NCBI GenBank assembly: GCA_016875025.1
Contig: VGSH01000018.1
Coordinates: 1-38,357 of the forward strand
Length of the DNA stretch: 38,357 nt
Reading direction: 5' to 3'
Source: Deltaproteobacteria bacterium
GTDB lineage: Bacteria; Desulfobacterota; WTBG01; CAIYCZ01; CAIRTM01
Positions within the stretch are counted from its first letter, which is position 1. Every line of letters begins with the position of its first letter. Below the pieces are notes generated by a model. That model ran no database searches. It was not told the DNA's origin and saw only the letters and a program-made list of their open reading frames with translations. The position numbers were made by a program, and so were the translations under genes. This document shows positions 16,029-23,523 of this stretch, one piece after another.

Positions 16029-16206
16029 CCCCCCCCCTCTGGACCATCGCCATAATCTCGCTTTCACGCCAGCACGTCGTGCGCGGACCCAGTTTCACCG
16101 GCGCCGGATACTTTCCGGTTTTCACACCCAACCAGAAGGCCGAACGCGATATGGGCAGGATTGCGGGAATAATCTGCTTAATTCGTAAGAGTCTGTCTTG
16201 TTCCAT
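16015..16206 (-). CDS. AlpA-like prophage/island regulator, possibly 3'-truncated
   Basis: A 63-aa MerR-type helix-turn-helix protein. The ATG at 16206 follows an AAGGAG site; the longer track start is unsupported. LLRIKQIIPAILPISRSAFW, GVKTGKYPAPVKLGPRTTCW and RESEIMAMV are the AlpA pattern. These regulators control excision or integrase expression in prophages and islands. The last five residues lie in sequence shared with the integrase fragment, across a C9 run, so the normal 3' end may have been lost when the integrase was deleted. Confidence 0.75.
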   Translation of the reverse strand: MEQDRLLRIKQIIPAILPISRSAFWLGVKTGKYPAPVKLGPRTTCWRESEIMAMVQRGGDLPG

Positions 16207-16686
16207 TGTTAAATTCTCCTTGTTAAAATTTTGATTTATTATTCTGGATTCCGGCCTGCGAGACTGTGTCGCAATAGCTGGATATGTCATTCCGAATCCC
16301 GCTTGAGCAGGGTGAGGAATCTTAAGTAGTTGATTTTTGTTGAAGCGAAGATTTCTCCCGGAGCCTGCCCTGAGCGCAGCCGAAGGGGTCGAGATGACAC
16401 CTTTTTTAATTACAACACGGTCTCTGCGCCGGAATGACAGTCATGGCGGATGCCGCATCACGCGCGGCATGGCTGGTGTTGCGGGCTTGCGGAAGCCCGT
16501 CCCACAATACGGCGCTGGCAGCGACCCAAGACCTCTCAGTCGCTGTCCACCCCTTAGCAAGCGACTGCGGAGGACTGGCACTTCTTTAAAATGACGGGAG
16601 TGCAGATTTTAGGTTTTCAAATCCCCATCGTTTCGCTGCCGAAACGGGTGAAGGCGAGCCCAAGCGGCGAAAAACTGCTTTTGTCA
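16207..16686. other. Intergenic region with degenerate dispersed repeats
   Basis: No credible gene. It contains decayed pieces of repeats common in the window: GATTTCTCCCGGAGCCTGCC, CAGCCGAAGGGGTCGAGATG and GGAATGACAG-like tracts around 16350-16440, and GTTGCGGGCTTGCGGAAGCC near 16480. A related fragment (GATTTCTCCCTTCGGTCGAA) occurs at 29270. Confidence 0.55.
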
Positions 16687-17499
16687 TTATACTGTTGTAT
16701 TTCCCTGCCACGGTTCGCCCGGTATCAGGGGCAATAATTGGCTCATCACCTGCTCGGCCGCATTCTGGAAATCGAAGGCAGTGTCCGTAATCAATAACGG
16801 CTGCACATCTCTGGTAAAAGTGGCGTCATTGAGCTTCTCGCTCAGGTTGCGCTCAAACTCCGCCCGGGAAACCTTATGGCCCCCCTGTTGCATGTACTGC
16901 AGGAAGCAATTCACCACGGATTGAAGATTGACGGAGGAAGTGGTCAGCGCCTGCCACAGGTCAAACAGATCACGGCCTTTCTTGCGCTGATACAGCGCCC
17001 GCATTTTGGTGCCCAGCAATTCATCCAGCCGATAGGTCACAACGGAAGCACTTCCCGAAAACCAGCGGGACCGGATGTCCAGCAGGCGCTTTTCCAGCCC
17101 CAGCACCGTAAAATGCTCACGGGAATTAATTTCCACCTTGAGCCTGAGCGGCAGCCCGCCCTCCGCAGTCATCCGGTAGATCAGTGTGATGCGCCCTTCG
17201 GACTGCTTGCGCTTCGGCTTACCCAGCCACGGGTCCAATACCTCTTTCAGGGCATCCATCAACAATCCGATCGGACCGGGGTGAACCTGGACCAGGTCAA
17301 TGTCTTCGGAATAACGCACCGGCGGCAGGTATAATTTATACAGCGCCGTCCCGCCGCGGAAAGCAAGGTTTTCGGATACGACGGGGTGGCTGAATATTGC
17401 CACCAGAGCACGGCTTATAATCAAATCCTGCTCCACCTGATACGTCTCACGCCAGGGAGCAAACGTCTGCCATTCAGAGATAAAATCTGCGGGTATCAA
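16687..17499 (-). CDS. AbiEii-type nucleotidyltransferase toxin
   Basis: A 270-aa member of the AbiEii/AbiGii family, the toxin of a type IV toxin-antitoxin and phage-abortive-infection system. The nucleotidyltransferase core is intact: FRGGTALYKLYLPPVRYSED followed by IDLV (the G[G/S]x...DxD site), LKVEINSREH, and the family signature LLGTKMRALYQRKKGRDLFD. Length is normal. It starts at a TTG whose TTGA overlaps the stop of the upstream antitoxin, so the two are translationally coupled. Family knowledge: the toxin transfers nucleotides to an RNA target. Confidence 0.9.
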   Translation of the reverse strand: MIPADFISEWQTFAPWRETYQVEQDLIISRALVAIFSHPVVSENLAFRGGTALYKLYLPPVRYSEDIDLVQVHPGPIGLLMDALKEVLDPWLGKPKRKQSEGRITLIYRMTAEGGLPLRLKVEINSREHFTVLGLEKRLLDIRSRWFSGSASVVTYRLDELLGTKMRALYQRKKGRDLFDLWQALTTSSVNLQSVVNCFLQYMQQGGHKVSRAEFERNLSEKLNDATFTRDVQPLLITDTAFDFQNAAEQVMSQLLPLIPGEPWQGNTTV

Positions 17500-18278
17500 A
17501 CATCCGCCTCAACTTTTGCGTTGACCAGAAGCCGCCAGCGTTCCACACGGCTGCTTCCCGTGCGAGGCATAGAGGGGACAAGCGCTGCAGCAACGGGTTT
17601 CTTTTGGGCAATATAGGCGGCCAGTGCTTCCGTTTTATCCTGTGCGCCCACGGTGTCAAGAAGATATCCAAGACGTTGAGCCCATGCGATTGGGGAAAGC
17701 TCTGCAATTCGTCCTAAATCAACACCGTCAAGCTGTTCGGCCAGCTCCGACAGAACAGTTGCCACATTGTCCAACCCGGCCGCATGACGGGAATATCCCA
17801 CAAGATCAAAAGCCGTTGCCGCAGGCACTGATATTTTCAGGTAGCCTCGCGGCGTTTTAAAATCCATCGTGGGAATCTTTTCCATATTTTTTCGAGCGAT
17901 AAATTCAACACGCACCTTCCCGCAAATGATGCGGGGCTTGTTTTTTGAGGTAATAACCTGAAAAACCTGGGGCCGCTGATGGGCTGCACCGGAGAATTCG
18001 GCGGCGCTGAGCACACCCGCATAATATTTTTCACCCAGATGATTCATCAGCGCGGGGATAAAATGACTCGCCGGCAAACAGCCGATATTTCGAAATTCCG
18101 GAGGTACGATGACGTAGAAACCTTTATACGGCATGGCCAGTTCGCCTTTTTGCCGCAAACGCCGAAGCGCCGCACGCGTTGCCACGGCTGATGCGCCAAA
18201 CCCGTCGATTGCTTCTTCCGTAGAGAAGCAGTATCGCCCGCGTGCGGTTAACCCGGCTATGAATTTTTGTGCGTTCAT
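17496..18278 (-). CDS. AbiEi-type antitoxin/transcriptional regulator
   Basis: A 260-aa protein (266 aa from the upstream ATG at 18296). The N-terminal winged-helix region (FSTEEAIDGFGASAVATRAA then LRRLRQKGELAMPYKGFYVI) fits the AbiEi antitoxin, followed by the AbiEi core HFIPALMNHLGEKYYAGVLS and a C-terminal domain (ISVPAATAFDLVGYSRHAAG). In studied AbiE systems the antitoxin represses its own promoter by binding inverted repeats. A 43-bp dyad lies directly upstream here (18297-18339). It is the first gene of the pair. Confidence 0.88.
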   Translation of the reverse strand: MNAQKFIAGLTARGRYCFSTEEAIDGFGASAVATRAALRRLRQKGELAMPYKGFYVIVPPEFRNIGCLPASHFIPALMNHLGEKYYAGVLSAAEFSGAAHQRPQVFQVITSKNKPRIICGKVRVEFIARKNMEKIPTMDFKTPRGYLKISVPAATAFDLVGYSRHAAGLDNVATVLSELAEQLDGVDLGRIAELSPIAWAQRLGYLLDTVGAQDKTEALAAYIAQKKPVAAALVPSMPRTGSSRVERWRLLVNAKVEADV

Positions 18279-18296
18279 ATACCTATATCCCATCAA

Positions 18297-18339
18297 TCAC
18301 TTGTCAAAAGTAACACTTTTCGTTACTTTAGCCAAGTGA
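18297..18339. promoter_or_regulatory. 43-bp dyad, probable AbiEi operator
   Basis: Two nested inverted repeats share one centre (18318): the outer TCACTTG/CAAGTGA (7 bp, perfect) and the inner AAAGTAAC/GTTACTTT (8 bp, perfect) with a 7-nt core ACTTTTC. It ends 19 bp from the antitoxin ATG at 18278. Autorepression through inverted repeats is known for AbiEi; binding here is inferred. Confidence 0.7.
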
Positions 18340-18492
18340 TAAATGCGGCGCTATTGGTTTAACACACCAGCATCGTGACTGCCACCGGGCATGCAGCAGA
18401 TTGCCGCCGGGATATATTGACTCCGGGCAGGTATTTTTCTATAGTCGATCTGTGTTTCAACTCATTCAAACGTCTCAAATACAGGCATCCGC

Positions 18493-20037
18493 ATGAGACG
18501 CACCCTGCAGATTATTTTTCTTATACTGTTTTTAGCGCTGATTACTTTAAGCGCCTGGCCGCATCTGCCGGTTGCGCCGGAGCTGTTCCTGCAGGCAAGT
18601 CCGCTCATTGCCGGACTGAGCTCGCTTGCCGCGCGCACGTTTACCATTTTTCTGCTTCCCGCCATCGTTATTCTTGCAACCGCGCTGATTGCCGGGAGAA
18701 TCTTTTGCGCATACACCTGCCCACTGGGCACATTGTTTGACCTGTGCGGCCGCAGACAAACCCGGGCCGGAAGTATCCACACCCGCGTGCCCAAATATCT
18801 TATTTTGTGCGCGCTGCTTGCAGCAGCAGCGGCCGGTGTTAATTTTACGGGCCTGTTTGACCCGCTCGCGCTGCTCTATCGCAGCGTGGCCTTTGTGCTC
18901 TACCCCCTGAGCATTCTGGGTGTCAACCTCGGGCTGGACGCGCTGCGGCCTGCAGCCGAACACTTTCGCTGGCTGTCTCTGGCCTATGCCTATGTGGCGC
19001 AGCCGGTTTTTATCGGCGCGTGGCTCAGTGCTCTTATTATCCTGTGCCTGTTTGTGCTCAACCGCTTTGCGCACCGCTTCTGGTGCCGCTCTTTGTGCCC
19101 GCTGGGCGCACTGCTCGGCATATTCGCGCGCATGAGCCTTGTAAAGCGGCAGGTTTCAAGCGCCTGCACGTCCTGCGGCGCGTGCGTTGAGCCCTGCCCG
19201 CTGCAGGCCATACCGGCAGACAGGCCTCAGGAAACTATCGCGAGCGAGTGCAGCCTGTGCGGCACCTGCGCCAAGGTCTGCCCGCAGGATGCGATCAGCT
19301 ACGGCCTGCAAAACCGCGTGCCTGTTTCACGGCAGGCTCTGCTGTCAAAACGTTCTTTTATTGCTGCCGCCGGACTCGGTCTGACAGCCGCGGGTCTTGC
19401 AAGGCTTTCGCCCCGCGAGCCATTGCGGCCTGCAGGCCTTCTGCGGCCGCCGGGCGCAGTGCCTGAAAAAGAATTTCTTCAGCGCTGCGTGCGCTGCGGA
19501 GCATGTATGCGCGTGTGCCCCACCAACACGCTGCAGCCGCTTCTTTTTGAACGGGGCCTGGAAAATCTGTGGACCCCGCGCCTTGTGCCGCGCCTTGCCG
19601 GCTGCGATCAAAGCTGCTTTCTGTGCGGCACGGTGTGCCCCACCGATGCCCTGCGCGAACTGACGCTTGAGGAAAAGAAGCATGCCAAAATCGGCACCGC
19701 GTATATTGTCAAAGACCGCTGCCTGGTCTGGGCCCAGGACCGATTGTGCCTGATCTGCGATGAGCAGTGCCCCTATAACGCGATAATATTCCAATGGAAG
19801 GACGGGTTTCGGAGGCCGGTAGTGATTGAGCACAAATGCAACGGCTGCGGATTCTGTGAAGAGCAGTGCCCGGTGGCGGGCGAATCCGCGATTATCGTGA
19901 CGTATCAGGGCGAGATCCGGCTCTCACAGGGCTCCTACATCGAGGCTGCCCGGCAGCAGCAGCTTGATTTCAGCACCGACCCCGATGACGATGAATTTTT
20001 CCTGCAACCGGAAAGGTTCTCACCAGAAGACAGATAA
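18493..20037 (+). CDS. NapH/NapG-like fusion polyferredoxin, membrane-bound
   Basis: A 514-aa protein. The N-terminal half (about 1-210) has several membrane helices and two NapH-type motifs, FCAYTCPLGTLFD and WCRSLCPLGALLG. Then follow ferredoxin repeats CTSCGACVEPCP and CSLCGTCAKVCP, an internal hydrophobic segment after a Tat-like SKRSF (RSFIAAAGLGLTAAGLA), and a NapG-like part with CVRCGACMRVCP, a CDQSCFLCGTVCP block, CLICDEQCP and CNGCGFCEEQCP. Such proteins pass electrons between the quinone pool and periplasmic or cytoplasmic redox enzymes. No terminal reductase is adjacent. The join between the halves looks like a fusion of the separate napH and napG products. Confidence 0.82.
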   Translation: MRRTLQIIFLILFLALITLSAWPHLPVAPELFLQASPLIAGLSSLAARTFTIFLLPAIVILATALIAGRIFCAYTCPLGTLFDLCGRRQTRAGSIHTRVPKYLILCALLAAAAAGVNFTGLFDPLALLYRSVAFVLYPLSILGVNLGLDALRPAAEHFRWLSLAYAYVAQPVFIGAWLSALIILCLFVLNRFAHRFWCRSLCPLGALLGIFARMSLVKRQVSSACTSCGACVEPCPLQAIPADRPQETIASECSLCGTCAKVCPQDAISYGLQNRVPVSRQALLSKRSFIAAAGLGLTAAGLARLSPREPLRPAGLLRPPGAVPEKEFLQRCVRCGACMRVCPTNTLQPLLFERGLENLWTPRLVPRLAGCDQSCFLCGTVCPTDALRELTLEEKKHAKIGTAYIVKDRCLVWAQDRLCLICDEQCPYNAIIFQWKDGFRRPVVIEHKCNGCGFCEEQCPVAGESAIIVTYQGEIRLSQGSYIEAARQQQLDFSTDPDDDEFFLQPERFSPEDR

Positions 20038-20129
20038 ATTGACGCACATGCTCTGAACTGGTATTGTTCAGGGCAACTACCTCTCGGCAACAAAATCAGA
20101 CATTGCGAGGAATATGGGGAAACGGCATC

Positions 20130-21584
20130 ATGTTTGAACAGGCCTTCAAGAATATTGATGACGTGCTCTGGAAAGAAGCCGGATGCACGACCGAGCTGGA
20201 CTACACCGAGCAGACCTCCTGGCTGCTGTTTCTGAAATATCTCGACGGCCTTGAGCAGGACCGCGCTGATGAAGCCGCCCTGAGCGGGAAGAAATATACC
20301 TACATTCTGGAGAAGCCCTATCGCTGGGCGAGCTGGGCTGCGCCAAAGGGCAAAGACGGCAGGCTCGACCATAACAAGGCCGATAGCGGTGATGATTTGC
20401 GCGATTTCGTCAATGGCAAGCTGTTCCCCTATCTGCACGGGTTCACGCAGCGGGCCACCGGGCCTGACACCATTGAATATAAAATAGGGCAGATTTTCGG
20501 GGAGATCAAAAACAAGATCCACAGCGGCTACAACCTGCGTGAAATCATCGATCACATTGACGAGCTGCGCTTCCGCTCGCAGGCTGAAAAACACGAGCTC
20601 TCCGCGCTGTACGAGGAAAAGATCAAGCGCATGGGCAATGCGGGCCGCAACGGCGGCGAGTATTACACCCCGCGCCCGCTTATTCGCGCCATGGTGAAAG
20701 TGGTTGCGCCGAAAATCGGTGAGACCATTTATGACGGCGCCTGCGGCTCAGCCGGGTTTTTGTGCGAGGCCTACGACTATCTTAAGTCCGGCGGCAGGCT
20801 CACCACCCGCGATGTTAAGACGCTTCAGGAAAAGACTTTTTACGGCAAAGAGAAGAAGTCGCTGGCCTATGTTATCGCCATCATGAACCTGATCCTGCAC
20901 GGCATCGAGGCCCCGAACATCCTGCACACCAACACGCTCACCGAAAACCTGGCCGATGTTCAGGAGAAAGACCGCTACGACATTATCCTGGCCAATCCGC
21001 CGTTCGGCGGCAAGGAGCGCAAGGAGGTTCAGCAGAACTTCCCCATCCGCACCGGCGAGACCGCGTTTTTGTTTTTGCAGCATTTTGTTAAAATGCTGCG
21101 CGCCGGAGGCCGCGCAGGCGTGGTTATTAAAAACACGTTTTTGTCAAACACCGATAATGCCTCGGTGTCGCTTCGCAAGCTGCTGCTTGAAAGCTGCAAT
21201 CTGCACACCGTGCTTGACTGCCCCGGCGGCACGTTTCAGGGCGCGGGCGTGAAAACCGTGGTGCTGTTTTTTGAAAAGGGCAGCAAAACGAGAAAAATTT
21301 GGTATTACAAGCTCGACCCCGGCCGCAATCTCGGCAAGACCAATTCGCTGAATGATGATGACCTGATTGACTTCATTGACCGGCAATTGACGTTTGCCGA
21401 CTCGGCCAAAAGCTGGAGCGTGGATGCTGCCGCGATTGACCCGGCGACATTTGATTTGTCGGTAAAAAACCCCAACGGCAATGAAGCGGTGGTGCACCGC
21501 AGCCCGGCCGACATCATGAATGAAATAGCCGCGCTTGATAAAGAAAGCGCGCAGGTGCTGGCAAAAATTCGAGGGCTGCTGTGA
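20130..21584 (+). CDS. hsdM: Type I restriction-modification methyltransferase subunit HsdM
   Basis: A 484-aa N6-adenine methyltransferase. The ATG at 20130 (MFEQAFKNIDDVLWKEAGC) was chosen over the upstream track start because it begins the HsdM N-terminal domain. SAM-binding motif I is YDGACGSAGFLCEAY near residue 200 and the catalytic motif IV is NPPF at 289-292, with FPIRTGETAFLFLQHFVKML following. With HsdS it modifies the host recognition site. Its stop overlaps the GTG start of hsdS (GTGA). Confidence 0.95.
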   Translation: MFEQAFKNIDDVLWKEAGCTTELDYTEQTSWLLFLKYLDGLEQDRADEAALSGKKYTYILEKPYRWASWAAPKGKDGRLDHNKADSGDDLRDFVNGKLFPYLHGFTQRATGPDTIEYKIGQIFGEIKNKIHSGYNLREIIDHIDELRFRSQAEKHELSALYEEKIKRMGNAGRNGGEYYTPRPLIRAMVKVVAPKIGETIYDGACGSAGFLCEAYDYLKSGGRLTTRDVKTLQEKTFYGKEKKSLAYVIAIMNLILHGIEAPNILHTNTLTENLADVQEKDRYDIILANPPFGGKERKEVQQNFPIRTGETAFLFLQHFVKMLRAGGRAGVVIKNTFLSNTDNASVSLRKLLLESCNLHTVLDCPGGTFQGAGVKTVVLFFEKGSKTRKIWYYKLDPGRNLGKTNSLNDDDLIDFIDRQLTFADSAKSWSVDAAAIDPATFDLSVKNPNGNEAVVHRSPADIMNEIAALDKESAQVLAKIRGLL

Positions 21585-22636
21585 AAAAAGGGTGGTTCAA
21601 AAAACCGTTTGAGGATTGCCTCGAAAAAGTGACCTACACCCAGAAGGTTCAGCGCAAAGACTTCTTGGATGACGGCGCATACCCTGTGGTATCTCAGGAG
21701 GAAAGTTTCATTAATGGTTATTGGGATAATGAAGCCGATCTTTTCAAGGTTAAGACACCCATCGTTATATTTGGTGATCACACCAAGGTGCTTAAATACA
21801 TCGATTTCGATTTCGTGCTGGGCGCGGACGGCGTAAAGATTTTGCCGCCACGAGATTTTCTGGTTCCAAAGTTCTTTTTCTACCAGCTGCAGAATGCAAA
21901 TCTTGAGACACTTGGATACGCACGTCACTATAAGCTTTTAAAGGAGTTAGTGATACTTTACCCGGCTCGGCCCGAACAGCAGCGGATTGTGAAGATACTT
22001 GACGAAGCTTTTGCGGGCATTGCCACTGCCCAGGCCAATGCCGCCAAAAACCTGCAAAACGCCCGCGACCTTTTCGCCAGCCACCTCAACGCAGTGTTCA
22101 CCCACCGCGGCGCCGGGTGGGTGGAGAAACGATTTGATGAATTTTGCCTTCTTCAAAGAGGCTTTGATCTTCCAACACGCGAACGAATAGCAGGCAAGTA
22201 TCCGCTGGTCAGTTCCAGCGGTATTATAGACACACATAATAAAGCCCCGGTTTGCGGGCCTGGCGTTGTCACCGGAAGAAGTGGCAGCATTGGTAATGTT
22301 TTTTTTATTAAAGAAGACTATTGGCCGCTTAACACTACATTATTCGTAAAAGAATTTTTCGGTAATGACATTCGATTTACCTACTGGCTTCTCAACTATT
22401 TTAAACTGTTACGCTTTGCATCAGGAACCGGTGTTCCTACGCTTAACCGTAATGCTGTTCATGAACAGCCCGTAATAGTCCCAGCTTGTTGTGATAAACA
22501 AAAAGCTATTGCCGCCCAGCTCGACGCCCTGTCCTCCGAGACCCGGCGCTTGGCTGCCATCTACCAGCGCAAGCAGGCGGCGCTGTCGGAATTCAAGCAG
22601 TCGCTGCTGCACCGGGCCTTTGCGGGGGAGTTATAA
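21581..22636 (+). CDS. hsdS: Type I restriction-modification specificity subunit HsdS
   Basis: A 351-aa protein with two target-recognition domains, which define the split DNA recognition sequence. The first TRD is about residues 1-130. It is followed by the central conserved helix region PEQQRIVKILDEAFAGIATAQ, the second TRD (about 180-300), and the C-terminal conserved helix AIAAQLDALSSETRRLAAIYQRKQAALSEFK. The end, LLHRAFAGEL, is typical. It starts at a GTG overlapping the hsdM stop. The second TRD (roughly 22150-22490) is visibly richer in A/T than the flanking conserved parts, in line with TRD exchange. Confidence 0.92.
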   Translation: MKKGWFKKPFEDCLEKVTYTQKVQRKDFLDDGAYPVVSQEESFINGYWDNEADLFKVKTPIVIFGDHTKVLKYIDFDFVLGADGVKILPPRDFLVPKFFFYQLQNANLETLGYARHYKLLKELVILYPARPEQQRIVKILDEAFAGIATAQANAAKNLQNARDLFASHLNAVFTHRGAGWVEKRFDEFCLLQRGFDLPTRERIAGKYPLVSSSGIIDTHNKAPVCGPGVVTGRSGSIGNVFFIKEDYWPLNTTLFVKEFFGNDIRFTYWLLNYFKLLRFASGTGVPTLNRNAVHEQPVIVPACCDKQKAIAAQLDALSSETRRLAAIYQRKQAALSEFKQSLLHRAFAGEL

Positions 22637-22637
22637 A

Positions 22638-22730
22638 TTGACCTTATTGACAAAGTTGACATTGTTGATAATGTGCGGAAAGCCTCTTGCAGCGAAGCGT
22701 CAATGAGGTCAATCGGGTCAACAGGGTCAC
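22638..22730. repeat. Inverted clusters of 9-bp GTCAA repeats between hsdS and the next gene
   Basis: The right cluster reads GTCAATGAG-GTCAATCGG-GTCAACAGG-GTCACACAC (22699-22734), four 9-bp units in tandem. The left cluster (22638-22660) contains the same units inverted: TTGACCTTATTGAC is the reverse complement of GTCAATGAGGTCAA with one mismatch. Between them lies GCGGAAAGCCTCTTGCAGCG. Confidence 0.7.
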
Positions 22731-22760
22731 ACACATTGTTACAATAGGGGGGGCATCGCA

Positions 22761-23510
22761 ATGCCTGAACTGTTTGACAAACACGGAGGGTTTCGAAGGC
22801 TGCATTCATTTACGCTGGCCACGATCATTCAGCTCGAAACCCTGCGCTTCTGCCGCCGATTTCTCACGCACGACGTGCGCGAGCGCGAAAAAAAATCCTA
22901 CGACCCCAAGGGCCGCCAGTATGACCAGATGATTCAGGCCGCCCGCAGCGGCAGGCAGAACATCATCGAAGGCTCGGAGCGCTCCGCAACATCGAAAGAC
23001 ACTGAGATGAAACTCACCGATGTGGCGCGCGCAAGCCTGAGCGAGCTGCGCGGCGACTTTGAGGTCTGGATTCTGGACAAGGGCGCGCTGCCCTGGTCAG
23101 CGCATGCGCCTGAAGCCCGCGAGATAAACGCCGTTTCTCTTGACCCGGCACCGTTCACGGACGACATGGTGCATGAGTCCGCAAAGCATGCGCTGCAGCA
23201 GCGCAAAAAATACGCCCGCTGGCTCGACAGCGATGATGACGCTGTGGTGGCCAATGCCATGCTGGTTATTATCAGCCGGGCGCTGAACATGCTCAAAAGC
23301 CAGATCGAGGCCCAGGGCAAGGCGTTTGAAGAAACCGGCGGGTTCAGCGAGCGGCTGACCGCCAAACGCATCGAAGCGCGCGAGCGCAATAAAGAACCAT
23401 CGCCTGAGTGCCCGCAGTGCGGCCAGAGCATGCGCAAGCGCACATCGGCCAAGGGCGATTTCTGGGGCTGCACCGGATTTCCCGAATGCCGGGGCACCCG
23501 GCCTTACTGA
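22761..23510 (+). CDS. Four-helix-bundle protein with topoisomerase-type zinc ribbon, inside the type I R-M operon
   Basis: A 249-aa protein. The N-terminal part is a four-helix bundle of the 23S-rRNA-intervening-sequence/Avd-like type: QYDQMIQAARSGRQNIIEGS then a Ser/Thr-rich stretch, MKLTDVARASLSELRGDFE and later VVANAMLVIISRALNMLK. The C-terminus (about 213-249) is a C4 zinc ribbon of the kind found after topoisomerase I: CPQCGQSMRKRTSAKGDFWG with C-FPECRGTRPY. It starts 124 bp after hsdS with an AGGGGGGG ribosome site and ends 13 bp before hsdR, so it belongs to the operon. Its function is unknown; nucleic-acid binding is inferred from the zinc ribbon. Confidence 0.8.
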   Translation: MPELFDKHGGFRRLHSFTLATIIQLETLRFCRRFLTHDVREREKKSYDPKGRQYDQMIQAARSGRQNIIEGSERSATSKDTEMKLTDVARASLSELRGDFEVWILDKGALPWSAHAPEAREINAVSLDPAPFTDDMVHESAKHALQQRKKYARWLDSDDDAVVANAMLVIISRALNMLKSQIEAQGKAFEETGGFSERLTAKRIEARERNKEPSPECPQCGQSMRKRTSAKGDFWGCTGFPECRGTRPY

Positions 23511-23523
23511 AAAGCTTTTTACT

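Noticed and set aside
16015-16067. Full-length reading of the 80-aa ORF as an integrase N-terminus.
   Set aside because: The first 13 residues are a frame shadow of the AlpA-like gene; integrase similarity starts only after the C9 run.
18375-18740. 121-aa ORF upstream of and overlapping the polyferredoxin gene.
   Set aside because: It is out of frame with the clear NapH-like protein and has no recognisable features.
22761-23510. Diversity-generating retroelement suggested by the Avd-like four-helix bundle.
   Set aside because: No reverse transcriptase, template repeat or variable repeat was seen nearby, and the gene is in an hsd operon.
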